Source of the DNA: Actinostola sp. cb2023
Lineage: Eukaryota; Cnidaria; Anthozoa; Actiniaria; Actinostolidae
DNA: 64,000 bases
Direction of reading: 5' to 3'
Assembly (NCBI GenBank): GCA_033675265.1
Contig: JAUJYZ010001210.1
Coordinates: 387,501-451,500 of the forward strand
Part shown: one piece after another, positions 1 through 13,000 of the stretch
How the letters are laid out: each line of letters starts with the position of its first letter
How positions within the stretch are numbered: position 1 is the stretch's first letter
Program-made: the position numbers and the translations under genes
The notes under the pieces: generated by a model
What the model was told of the DNA's origin: nothing
The model's input: only the letters and a program-made list of their open reading frames with translations
Databases searched by the model: none

Positions 1-623
1 CCATAAATGTTTTTAATAACTTGCTTGATATATACGGACTATATTCATCAATTAGGAGGCACTCCCTCTGAGGGTGTCGGGCCACTTTAATGACACCTGA
101 AAATGTAGAAAGTTGATTGTTTCAAATCAAGCTCAGTCTAAATCGACTTCCCCCAATTTAAACAACTCTCTAGAATTAACAGTAACGTTTGGCAGTTGTA
201 TTGTAGATATGACTTGGTAAATGTGACTATGCCGATGTTGACTGTATTATGATGGTGATAATGTTTGAAAAGTAGCAAAAACAATACGTTTGAGGTAGTT
301 TTCCTTGTAACGCTACTTATTAGCGCGATTCAGTTGCATGGCGCTTCCGTCAAGAACCGAACATAAGAAATTAAAACTCATTCATTCAGGTATTTCTCTT
401 AAAACCCAGAGCATGAGAGGCCATGTCATCTTGTTTTCAATTCATATGTCTCCATCTCCCTTGATCTCCAAAGCAACACAATGCAATAACATCAAAAGTT
501 CATCCGGTAACTTCTGGTGGCTTTCTCTCACGGGCAGACCTCCTCAACTCTGTAGCTTGGTCTTGGCATTTCCTAAAGGCTTGTCAGCTGTCAACAAATG
601 GGTGGTTCGATTTCTGGTGACTC
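1..623. other. No gene recognised upstream of first element
   Basis: I see no convincing exon here. The open frames are short and lack family motifs. The upstream exons of the polycystin-1-like gene, if any fall here, are not recognisable by eye. Confidence 0.4.
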
Positions 624-1191
624 TATGGAGCCCAGTAAGTGCCATGCAATGTCGCCTCACTTTTTAAGACCTCCAATTTTGGATGGCCGTTTTTGGACGA
701 CGTACTTTATTGGACGAGGTTTTTTTGGACGTCCATTTTTGTACAACTTTTTTGAACATCCATTTTGGACAACTTTTGGACGATTCGCTTGAGCTGACAC
801 GAATACTCAAAAATATTTCATGTAGTAATCCCAAAAACACAAGGACCTCACAGTAGCTTATACCTAAATTAAAGTGTTGCTCGATCAAACCATTTCGTTC
901 ATCGACATTGCTTTAAAAGACAGGTAGATAAGGCGGTAAGACACCTAAGCTTGGAGCAAACAATGAGCAAACCACACAGATTAACCATAAACAAGTGGAC
1001 GCCATCTACGTTTGGTTCTTCGTTCAAAGTCGCGTGACCTCAAAGTAAAAAACTGTCGTCCAAAAATGGACGTCCAAAAAAGGTCGACCAAACAAAAATG
1101 GACGTCCAAAAAACTCGTCCAAAACTGGTCGTCCTAAAATGGAGGGCTTAAAAAATGGGGTGAAATTGCATTGCACTTACTGGGCTCCGTA
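624..1191. mobile_element. 568 bp TIR element, internal-deletion derivative of the 25.65-38.88 kb transposon superfamily
   Basis: The ends are inverted copies starting TAYGGAGCCCAGTAAGTGC (624 onward; complement ending at 1191). The candidate 6 bp target duplications are TGACTC (618-623) and TGTCTC (1192-1197), one mismatch. Inside both ends lie short arrays of GGACG/GTCC-type units in inverted orientation (about 684-783 and 1061-1137). The interior on the minus strand encodes a fragment like the transposase N-terminus at 26.1 kb. There is no room for a catalytic domain, so the element is non-autonomous. Confidence 0.8.
790..892 (-). pseudogene. Transposase N-terminal remnant
   Basis: Minus-strand translation gives a peptide containing GLIEQHFNLG, then a hydrophobic stretch ending LLHEIFLSIR. 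This aligns residue by residue with GLIEHYFQLG...LLLLHDYVLSLR at the start of the transposase at 26,120. The similarity ends abruptly in the subterminal GGACG-type repeats. I read it as the 5' end of a related transposase gene kept after internal deletion. Confidence 0.75.
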
Positions 1192-1498
1192 TGTCTCACA
1201 TGTGCAGGTTACCCAACCATTTCAACTACCCATTCCACTTTTATTGACGGAAGCCAGATGCACAATGTTTCCGTACAAATATAAAAAAACGGTTGCGATA
1301 CAAGGAAAACACCTGTTAAATAGGTTTTGTAAGTTTATTTGTAGACGTAATGTTCTGTGTAGTTTGTTTATTTGTAGAAGTATGTCATGCAGTTCCACTC
1401 TCCCAGAGTGATAATTAATGATATGTCCTTTCTTAAGAAGAAAAGATAATATGCAAAATACCAAAGTTACACTTATCAGCTGTGTGCTTCTTTTACAG

Positions 1499-2204
1499 TG
1501 ATGAAACATTGCCTCGCACCTTTAATCGACATTGGATTGAGTAAAAGCAGAAGACCTTCTTTGGCATTAAGGACCGGCATGCGTATAATTACCTTGAGAG
1601 TGACAGACAAAAATCGGTGTGAATACGGCGACAAGGCGTCATTCCTTCACTGCTTTGCTACGGCTATTGACAGCAGGCGAGGTATATTCAAGCAATTTTA
1701 TTCGTTAGAAATACCAAACCAGACTATCAGCATAATCAAACCCATCTTTGGGTACACCAATCTTTTGTATATAACGTGCTTCGCTAGGCTGGTCGTCAAT
1801 AACACACTTCGTGGAGAAAGTTATGACTATGGATTCGTCCAGGCTTTCGCCAGTCGTATTGTTACCAAAATCAAGGGTCAAAACTTTGTATTAAAAGGGA
1901 GTAAATATGCTCACTTTAGTGCAAGCGATTCGTATGATCAAATGGAGGGCTGGAATCAGTACCACGGCATGAACTTCACATGGACTTGCCAGTACAAAGG
2001 AAGACATGTGCCTATTTTGGATGACAGCATCGAGAAGGATCCTGTATCGGAAGCAACACAGAAATTCGTGAATATAAAGATTAATGTCGAGGAGTTGAGA
2101 TCAGGTGTTACCTATATAATATCACTGACTACAACCAAACGAAACAAAAAAGCCACTACCAGCACATTATTGTCAGTCTATGATCAACCAGTGCTGCATA
2201 TAAG
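1499..2204 (+). CDS. Polycystin-1-like exon: REJ domain, first part
   Basis: The acceptor is TTTTACAG before 1499 and the donor GTAAAT starts at 2205. The translation has the REJ signature GSKYAHFSASDSYD followed by FTWTC (Ser/Asp-rich turn, then FxWxC), as in sea-urchin receptor for egg jelly and PKD1. It ends with two leftover bases, which complete a codon with the first base of the 3295 exon. Confidence 0.8.
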
Positions 2205-2663
2205 GTAAATTCACATTTTTATTATATATTTTTCTCTCGAAAAACATCCCTCTAGCTCCGATTGCCGGATTGGTAAAGATCTCCCTGTTAAATTCCCCAG
2301 TCTTTAAAAATGGTAAATTTGACAACGCTTGCGAACGAAACGTGGAGTGTCTGGAAAAAATCATGATATTCTAAATATTCATTTGATATCTCATTTTGAT
2401 CAGTGGCATCAGATATAAGCTAACCACAAAGCACTTCTCGTTCAGTTCAGCTGATCGGCTTTGAAGAGGAGAGTGCAGCCATATTATCAAAAATTCAGCC
2501 AAAAATATTCCGACTAATCTCAACACCAGACCACCGCGGTTTCGTTCGTAGCTTTAGTTACAAAATATATATATTTTTTTTTCTTTTTCATACTTATTGT
2601 TAATTGTATATATGTAAAGCGCATTTGGGCATATTTGGAGAGTGTGCTACAGAAATAATAAAA

Positions 2664-2738
<75 letters not shown>

Positions 2739-5700
2739 GCAGTACAGTAAAAGCTCGCATAGAAGAACCTAGTGATTAAGAACTTGTAGGCTAAAGTTTT
2801 GGCATTTAACCCCCCATTTTATAAGAACCGGTTGACCCTAAATTTAAAACATATTACATATTCTTAATTCTTATTATAAATACAAAAATTAAATAAAACC
2901 AGTCTATCTGTCAATCAAGCTATATAAAATCTATGTTGAAATCTCACTATACAAATTTGATATACTCTAAGTCTACTCTACACAAATAATTGCCTCTGCT
3001 TATTATAGATTTATATAGTTTCAGTGACCACACCCATATTGAACTAGTTGTTGGACCAGTAGCAAACATAAGAACCTATTTAAGAACCTATAAATAGCCT
3101 ATATTTTAAACAATATATATATTCTATAAGAACCTTTAACCTGGAGAAACCTAGGTTCTTATATGCGGGTTTTTACTGTATACCATTCGCTACATGTATG
3201 TCGCCAAGGTCGCTTTCTGAAATGGTAGCGAGGCTTTGAGTTTCATGTCCATCCGGACCAGACCGGAAGTCCATTCATTCATTATGTTTTCCAGATGTCG
3301 GAGAAATTGTGGACCACGTAACAAAAGAAAACAGTCACGCATTTTCGAGATCATCTGCAATGGAAATTCCTGTAATCAAATAAGGTCGTACAAATGGACT
3401 GTACTTTATGAAAACAAGCCAACTAACAGTGTATGCAAAGGCCTTATAAACTATAAGTACGACTCAACAGTGCTAGAATTTGTCAACTTTTCTTGCCCTG
3501 GCTTGGGAAGATTAGATCTTAATTGTCTTGCAACTTTCAACGATACATTGGGAAACATGGCGATCTCAACTAACATGTCTTTGACGGTAGTGAACACTTC
3601 TCGCTCGTGTTCAATTGCTCCTTCTTCTGGAAAAGTGCTTATAACGTCTTATGAAATCAGCTGCTTGGGCTGGGAAGACGGTGGCCTTTCTCCACATTAC
3701 CGTACTTCCATGTGGTCGGCTGATTTGCGACTAGTGACACTGTTTGAGAATAAAATATCAAACGTAACAACGACTTTGCCAGTTGGTGACGCCAGGAATC
3801 AACATCGACAAAATTTGTTTGTAAACATACAATATGAAGATGGAGAAAATCATGACGTTGAGCTTGAAGTGAAGGTAATATTCCAAACTAATACAAATAC
3901 ACATGTAATTACGTCAGAGTACACTCACATCGTCAACATGAATTATTCTCAAAAACGTGAAAATGCGAGGAATGATCGATGTCGCGCATAGACCTAACAG
4001 TCTATGTTACTAATTAAGGGCAAATTTTCTGAAAATCAGACCTGAACACTGATTTATTATTAAACATAATTAAATCAATTTAATAGGGTCTGAAGCCATT
4101 CTGTTTGCTAACTATTATCATCCACTTCAGGTACACCGTTGTATGAACGATGTGTTCCGCGCATTTCACTTCCTGAAAATGACCAAACGTTTGTTTATTT
4201 TGGTCAATATTCAAAATGGAGAGAACGTTGTAGCGATGACATAAAACGTATTATAATTACAATCATAGTCAAATACATTGTATCGAAGTTTCAACGTATG
4301 TCTGTCTCAGTATTATTGAAAAGCTACGAGTGTGATAAAGGATTTAAGCTTAAGGTATCAGGGTACCCCTACCGACCGGTATGCATTCAAGTCGCTTTAA
4401 CACAGAATCCGTCCATTTAAACCCCAATAAAGTATACATTTTCTGAAAGCTAAATAAATTGAGATTCCAACTAATGGTCTATTAACAAAAAGTACGAATT
4501 TTCATATAGCGATATACGGCGAGGTCTCAGACAGCCGCATTTTATCGGAAATTCAAGATCATTATCTTTATGCACTCTAGAGATATCAATTACCAAAATC
4601 GTATCTCCGTTTATCGATACGTTTCCCCGTTGCTTTTTTATCTGCCGCGAAACTTTCGGTACGCTAAAAATACATTGTTCTTTACTAATCAGTTAATAAC
4701 TCATGAAATCATTAAAATATCAAAATTCGGAGATATGATTTTGAAGAATGATAATCAGAGATAAAGTCCTAAAAATCTCAGCTGAATCGAATAAAACCCG
4801 TTTGCTTAGAAGCTCAAAATAACACCCGCATTTTCGTCAATTTGCTCTTTGAGAAAAAGCCCAAAATGTTGATCAAGTCAAGTGGCGCCTTTGTTTACAC
4901 AAGCGGCGATAATCCACCACAAATATGTGATCCAATGCCTGATGACATATGAATGGCAGTCAAAAGAAGATCGCCTTACAGTACCTAACACAACATGGCA
5001 GGAAAACAAAGTTACTGCTGGCGGGAAATACGAGCACTTTGACCGTGAGTGGCTTGGCATCGTTATTCAAGGATATTTTGAGTGAGCAGTTACGATTTTT
5101 GGATACTTTCTTCGCATCTGCTGCCTCGTACCCAGTCGCTTCTTCGGAGGGGAAGGGAAAGGGGAGGGGGAGGGAGACGAGAAAGCGAAAAGAACTGGGG
5201 AGCAAAGCACCATGGGAAGGGATTAGAGGGGATCGCAAAGGAGCAAGGGAAGGGATTAGAGGGGATCGCAAAGGAGCAAGGGAAGCGAGAACTGAGGAAG
5301 GGAAGCGCTTCCCCTCCTTCTCCCTTCCCGTGCTCCTTTGCGCGTTTCCCTTTTTTCGTTCCCCTTCCCCCTCCCCTTCCTCTTCCCCTCCGAAGAAGCG
5401 ACTGGGTACGAGGCAGTCGCATCTGAATCTTTGTGGAAAGTCTGTTGCGTGAGTGCTGTTGACAGCTTGCTTGTCAACATCTTTTTGCATCAAATGAAAT
5501 CCAATTCTAACATTTTTGGGGGAAAATATTTTTAGATTCTGTTTTTTGGAGATGGTAGATAATATTCAATTTGATTGTCAAAAAAAATCAAATTCAATAA
5601 CCAATTCATCTTATGACGTTACTCCACAATTGCGGAAATCTATCGATTGTATTCATTCTTGGAACACTAGTGATTGAGTGATGATGATAAGTGGTTATCG

Positions 5701-6992
5701 CCACTATTTAACGCATACTAATGAGTGTTTAATACCCCCCGCTATTTCTCTCTCTTATCGCAACAGTTATAACAATAGATTTTGGGTACGTGTGTCATAA
5801 GATAAGAAAGGGTACTGATTTAGAATGTAGACAAACATTATATGTTCTCTAATCAATGACTGATGTAAATACGGTTTTAGGTTGAACCAATCCCAATGTC
5901 TGAACTGCTGAATATTTTAGAGCATGGGAATAATGGAGGGCCATCTCTGATAGATTTACTAAATCAGGGTGACGTCAGTAAAGCGGCATCGATTGCCATT
6001 GCAGCTCTGTCTATTTTTAAGAACACTCCCCATATAAAGGTGAGTGGAAAGAACTGACCTTATGTTCTCTTATATATACACCAATTGCAAAAATATTGTC
6101 ACTACTAAGGGAAAATTACATGGTGTTTGTATGTAAGTAAGAAGGGAAATAAGAGAAGGTACAATAGCTAGAAGAAGGAGGTTGATTGAGATATTAAGGG
6201 TACATGGAAAGGGAGGTAGTGAAATGGGCAGGTAGTGGATCGAAACTCATATCACTTGAAAATAATCAGCAGGGATGAAATCCCAGACGACAAACTACCT
6301 ATTCGGATTCACTCAGGGAGAGGCGAGGGAAAGAAAAGGAGGGATAGTAACAAACGTACAAAAGGATGATAAAGATATAAACGTGCAGTTATGAACTCAT
6401 TTAAGGGGTGTTTTATCTATTTACCAGTCCCAAGTCTGACATTATTTTACCTTGCGACTCAAAATAAAATTGGTGATGGAAAGACGTATTTAAATGTAGT
6501 TGAGCTTTGTCTTTTTTCCAATCTGGCCCTTTTTCTCAGTCAGTAGGTACGGTTAGGCCACACATGCACACCAGAAACTTTGTGCCCTACTCTTAGTCGA
6601 ACAGTGGTGTGGGTTCTTTTACGTCTCTCCAGTTCAATGTAATGGAGTGTAGAGAGACGGGACCGCCATTTTATGTGGCCATCCGAGCCACGCCATCCAC
6701 CATTTGTAGATGTAATTACAAAGGCAGCATCTTCTCCTCAAATATATTTTAAGACTCTGAGTAATGATCCGCTACGAACCTACTTTACCAACTGAGCCAA
6801 CCGGACGGCTAGGACTGACATACTATGAATTATATATTTTTGAGTGATACCCCATGCGCATGCGAAAATTCATTTAACATTTAATAGATCTATACTAAGA
6901 AATTGTTTCGGTCTCATTTTCAGTGTTAAGAATTATATTTATAATAATTAAATACAAAGTTAACCCGCATTATATTTAAGCCATTTCGATAT

Positions 6993-7032
<40 letters not shown>

Positions 7033-10000
7033 ATCTTAGTGTCATTGTACTTAACTGTATGTCTTCGTTACATTTGCATTAATATTTTAAATTCTAAATT
7101 TAAAATTTCTTTGTACGCAGACATGTTTATGAATAAATATCGTTTCCTCTGCGTTGAATTTTGGGAATTTATTCCGAGCTTTCGGCCATTGTGGCCATCA
7201 TCAGGGTAAAGTGTTCGTTACAATACGTAATTAACGAAAATTGTTACTATGGTGATTTTACAACAGCACGAGCGAGTGAAAACGGCTGACAATAACAAGC
7301 GCGCGCGACGCAATAAAACAACAAACAATTAACGCTGAAGTGAGTTAAGCAGTGGAACATAATTGGCTGGTAATGTTCTCCCACTGTCTCTGTTTGTCAG
7401 AGCTAAGCTGTTATTAGCTATAGCTATAGCCTCCAACCATTTCCTCTGTTGCCATCGATGTTGGTTCTTTTTACCCTGATGATGGCCACAATGGCCGAAA
7501 GCTCGGAATAAATTCCCAAATCTCAACGCAGAGGAAACGATAATTATTCATGATATTCTTAATGTTTGCTAATATATTTCAGAGAGACGTAATTAGTTTT
7601 ATGCGTTTTTAAGAATTTACTATTATTATAATTATTGTTATATTTCAGAAAGATAGAATTCTGGAAGGCAAGGTCAGTGTCATATATGAATTCAATATAT
7701 CTGGTCTCAAATACAAACATACAGTCGTGAAATGGGTTGAAGAAGTTTGACATTATAGACCTTGTCAAAGAGTGACCATTGTTGTGGAACTGAAATTACG
7801 TTTGTCTTTATCTTTTTTTTTTATATACAGGTGAAGTCAACCGTTGTACAAAGTTTCCAGAACGCAACAGTGAATCATATTGAAGAAGTCAACAAATTGC
7901 TGTACATTATTGCTCTGTGTGCTCACTCTAACCTTTCTGATGGTTTACAATCCCAAGACAATCAGGTATTTACTAATAAACAGATCATGTTTAGTGATTT
8001 CCACGCTGGCAAAATGTTGTCGAACATAGTCGGTGCGCAATGCATTGTATTATTTTGACAAGAAAGACCCTAGTATGTGCATCAATTTTCCTTGGATAGG
8101 TACAAATACACAATAGTCCCCTTCGCAGTTCCCTGCGCCATCTTGAAAGGTAGCCGTGCCTTTGCATCGAAGCGACACCAACGGTGACCTTGCAATGATA
8201 GACAAATGTGAATAATTGTCCAAGGTGTTAAAAAAGGTATCTATCATTGCAAGGTCACCGTTGGTCTCGCTTCGGTGCAAAGGCACGGCTACCTTTCAAG
8301 ATGGCGCAGGAAAGTGTGAAGGAGACTATTCTTATAATTGGATATAATTATTATGCCTTAGGTGAATTCTTTTTTCAATCAATCAATTATTTAATTAATT
8401 GACTGCGTATTGTTTTATTATTAAAGGTTGCTGTTCTTCGAATCCTGAAAAAAATTATGCAGTTTTTGTCAAGAAAGGTTGACTCGTTTCCAGAAAATGT
8501 ATTCAGGTCTTTGATGGGTGGCTGTTTCTACAGCATTGGTGCTGTCGTTAAAACAGCTTCTACTGGTAGCAAACTACACGATCAATTCAAGGTAATAACA
8601 ATATTATTAAATACAAATAAAAATACCGGCGGCCTTTGGGAGCCGAGCATCTAATCATCTGTCATAAGCGCGCGCTCTAATTGGTCAGTTGTGCGGTCAG
8701 CTTAGCTTGATATTTCACTTTTCCACCTATTTAGGAACCTCGGATAGATCAATTATTTCACAGTCACTAACTCTTATGGTGGTTACAAAGGGTTGTTTTT
8801 AATATATCACATTGACTATCATTGTTGAAGGTTCGTCATATTGTCAACACGGGACAAAAGATGTTACAGAAAATTTCCAGAGACTTATCGACAACTTTAA
8901 AGCCTGGTAATAATATTATTCTAATGTCACCATATATGGACATGCGAATATCCCGGATTACTGCAATGGCTCTGAATGGTGCTATCGTCCAATTCCGCGG
9001 TGCTACAGTCAAACTACCATCCAAATCTGTCATGTTCGACGATCATGGAATAGAAAACGACGATCTAATAGATTTTAAGGTATGTTTGATTACAGAGGGG
9101 TATACGTGACCATATCCAAGATGTGCTGTTTTTCATGAGTTTTCTTATACAGTCAATGTCATTAAGGTTGTCCACCTCGGAAAAGCACATTGGTACATTT
9201 ACACATTTGCACGTTTACCAGCCTGCTTTTACACACAAAATCACGTGTCTCATTATATATTCGTTTTGCGCACGTGGAACCCAGATTCAATACGAGTACC
9301 GACATGGCAGCCGGACAAGTGCAAATACTTCCTTCTCTAGAAGTGCGGTGAAAATGTGTAAATGTGCTTTTCCGAGGTGGACAACCTTTTAAGGTTGACA
9401 TTGAAAAATGACATTGACTGTATAATTATAATTATTATATAAAACGTTCACATAGCTGTATGTTTGTATCAATGAGATATGCTCTTAAGAAAAGGAAGTG
9501 CGTGGTTACAGTGGCGGATCCAGGGAGAGGGTCGGGGGTCCGTACGCCCCTGTCACAGCTAGAATCTAGTTTTGCCACAGGTTTGAAGAAAATGGGCGTT
9601 TGCAGGACTCCATTTAATCTAGCCCTAGGCTAAAAAATTGGATATTCCTGTTGAAATATTGATTTAAAATTAATTAATAAATAAATAAAACCTTTGGACC
9701 TCCCCCCAGGTTATTTTCTATTGAAATCGAATTGTATTAAAACACAAACGTTTACTCTATGCAGATTCAAGTTTGGAGGAGTAACCCCTTTATTTGGGAC
9801 GAAACAAGTGATCTCATTACCTCGTCAGTACTAGATGTTAATGTTGAATTAAGTCGGAAAGTAACTGGCAATAAATCGCACAACAGTAGTACCACATCCG
9901 ACAATGGAAATATTACACGTACCTCTGCTTTCTACAACGAAACAAGCAATATGACTCATCAAAGTACGCCAACGAAAACTATAAAAATGAGTCATTTAAA

Positions 10001-13000
10001 GCACCCAATTGAGCTCTTCATCCCAAGGATTTCAAAAGTGTTGGTCATTGAGACAAAGCATGAACAGAATAACCAAGAACTATATTTTGTGAAGCTCAGC
10101 TCCCAAAATAATACCTTCTTTACATATCACCGAGTCGCTGTGCCGGCGTCACACTACATGACGACCAGAGTAAGACTGAAGCCTGACAAGGATGTTCAGC
10201 TGCGCGTGTTTATCCAATATTCTAGCAAACCGACAATTACGAAATTCAACTTCACCAAGACTATTCCAGATTTCTCTTCCTGTCGCTACAATATATTATC
10301 AAAGGAATACAACAATTGCTCTTCAGATCCATTTTCGTTTTCGTTTTCTGCTGACGACACTGGTTATTCAGGATTGCATTTCATTGGGATACTGTACTTT
10401 GACCAAAAGAACAATAAAGTTACATCCTCAGGACATAGCACAAGTAAGCCTGTCAATGTTCGAGTAAGTAAAAGATCACTTAGTCCTTGTGAAAAGGGAC
10501 AAACAAGGTATAAAAGGTCTTGCTTGGAATACAAGGATCCACCATCTTCATCTTCTTCAAGTCATCAAGCCAGCCGTGACTTGTCGACTGATGTCAGCTA
10601 TTCCTTACGAGTAACTTCTGGAACATGTGTGTTTTGGAGTGAAAAAGACCAAAAATGGAAAACACATGGATGCAGAGTAAGCGAAGTTCACGCCAGGGCC
10701 CGCGGGGGGGAGGGGGCTGGTGTAGGGCTATAGGGCCCGCGGGGGGGAGGGGGCTGGTAGGGCTATAGCTCCACCACTTTTTTGAAGGTAGAAAAAAAAA
10801 ATTAAGGCAATTTAAAAGATGGTATCATCATTGCGACCCTTGTACGGAAGAAAAACACTTGCCCCGCCATGCACTTTTTAGCTTGCTCCTCGGGCCCTGC
10901 ATGCTAGCTAGAATAATACAATTCCTAGCTTTATCTCCCAGATTGTTTCTTAGCTTATTTGTTAGCTTTATCAGTCAACTAAACGACTAACTAACTTGTT
11001 TATATTTGCCCTTGTTTAGATAATAATGCTGTCCAGTTGCTGAGCGGTGATGATTAATATGTGCAATAGAAGAACTATTTATCTGCATGTATAGTTTAGC
11101 CGAGTGATTAAGTTTGATAAGCATTTATTAATCATCAGTTATTCTTCTAGCTTGGTTCCAACTCCACCAAACACCACCTGCACTGTCTATGCGACCATTT
11201 AACATCGTTTGGCGGAGATTTCTTTGTAGCACCCAATCCTATTGACTATGGAGTTGTTTGGAAATCGTTTAAAGATATCCATAAAAGTGGAAACATTGCT
11301 GTCCTAACAACAGTTTGTGTATTACTAGCCATATATGCATTTGGTTTGGTGGTTTTGAGGTATTTAGACAAAATGGACATAGAAAAGGTTAGTACATCAT
11401 TTTGGATTCTCATTAGACCGATGGTTGCAGATCGTAGAGCGTACGTTCATTATATTATGTCAAGTAGCCGTTTTCAATGAAAAGTGAAGTGCTTCGAGGA
11501 TTGAAGATAATTGTATAGTAAATACAACATGCGTGAATGTAATCATATGTTCTTATTGACTGAGTTAGGTCGGGTCGGACGGGAAAATATTTGGCTCGAA
11601 AAATGACCAAAAGCCAAATATTTTCACGTCCGGCCCGACCTAACTCAGTCAATAAGCATATTATCATATGACCCAAGTCTTTGCTACAAAAAAGGGATGG
11701 GAAAAAAAACACTGTAAAACAAATAAATATAGCGCGCGCAATAGGTTGGTCCGGACGGCTTTTTCCGGACCGGCTTACGCCATCACGTCCGAACCCCATT
11801 ACGTGACTTTTCCAATGGTTTTATTAAGAGCGCGCGAGTACTAATCGGGAAATACTGGTCATATGATCAACTGATTTAGTACGTATTGTTTGAAATCAAC
11901 AAGAATGAGACAGTATTTTGGTGATCATGTAGCAACTATAGATAGTTTTCTGAGATAACATGGCGCTATCTTTGAATGAGAATTCGATTAGTGCTTACGA
12001 ATCAGTATTTCTCACCATAATATACAGGTGATTGGTTATTTGTTTATGCCCCAATGGGCGATTGATCATGATAAGGTTTGTTTGCCTCAATGGGCGATTG
12101 AGTAGTTTACACGCCAGCTCGATGAGGCACATAGGTGAGCGACAAAGTCACTGTATCTGGCATAATTTGTCATTCAAGGGCATTCAAGAATATATCCTGT
12201 CTGTTTCAGGCCCCGTCCACACTACTCCGTTTTCGTTTGAAAACGCATACTTTCTTATGCGTTTTTACCGAGCGTCCACACTAAAACGATCGAAAACGGA
12301 GATATGTTGTTTATCTATGAAAACGGAGGTTTTCGAAAACGCTTTCCAAAGCGGAGAACTTTGAAAACGCAGGTCTATCTCCGCCCACACTAATCCGTTT
12401 TTGAAAACCGCCGTTTTCCATTGACCGAAAACGGATAAAAGCTCTGCGTTAACACTAGCATTTTGACATCGTTTTCGATCGTCCACACTAGGAGATGAAA
12501 ACGATGGTCCAAAGATATATTTTCGTCGCCAAGTGTGGACAGTCGAAAACGATATGAAAAAGCTAGTGCGGACCGATGACCGTTGACCGTTTTCGGTCAA
12601 ACGAAAACGGAGGTTTTCAAAAACGGATTAGTGTGGACGGGGCCTCAGTCAATGTCTGATCGACTGTACATCAAGTACATATTCCATTATTGAACTGACG
12701 AACTGGAGATGACTGAGAACATATACAAGTCATAACTGGGCTGAAAAACTCATATAAGAACATTGATATCATCGCCCACGATCGATCGAATGAAACCCAG
12801 ATTCGCGTTTTCAATAGTTATAAAGTGACCAGGACCCACGCGGCCACATGCAATACAGGGACGTACCTGATGGCTCGCATCAACAAAAAAGGCTGAAAGA
12901 ATATACCGTAGAATTCCGATAGTAAAGGCCCCCCCCCCCCCCCCCCCCCCCCCGAAAATAACGGCCTCCCGAAAGTCACATTAGTTTTTGCCTTTCTATA

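Noticed and set aside
4139..4420. Open frame after an AG (CACTTCAG) in a polycystin intron
   Set aside because: It ends in a stop with no donor, has no family motif, and phases join 3874 to 5881 without it.
4949..5493. Overlapping open frames on both strands near 5.0-5.5 kb
   Set aside because: They come from the purine/pyrimidine-rich foldback MITE.
7467..7510. Hammerhead-ribozyme-like core (CTGATGA...GAAA) in both arms of the 7.1-7.56 kb element
   Set aside because: Stem II could form from GGCC/GGCC, but the first pair after the core is a mismatch, and I could not find a stem III with a proper NUH cleavage site. Worth a covariance-model scan, not a call.
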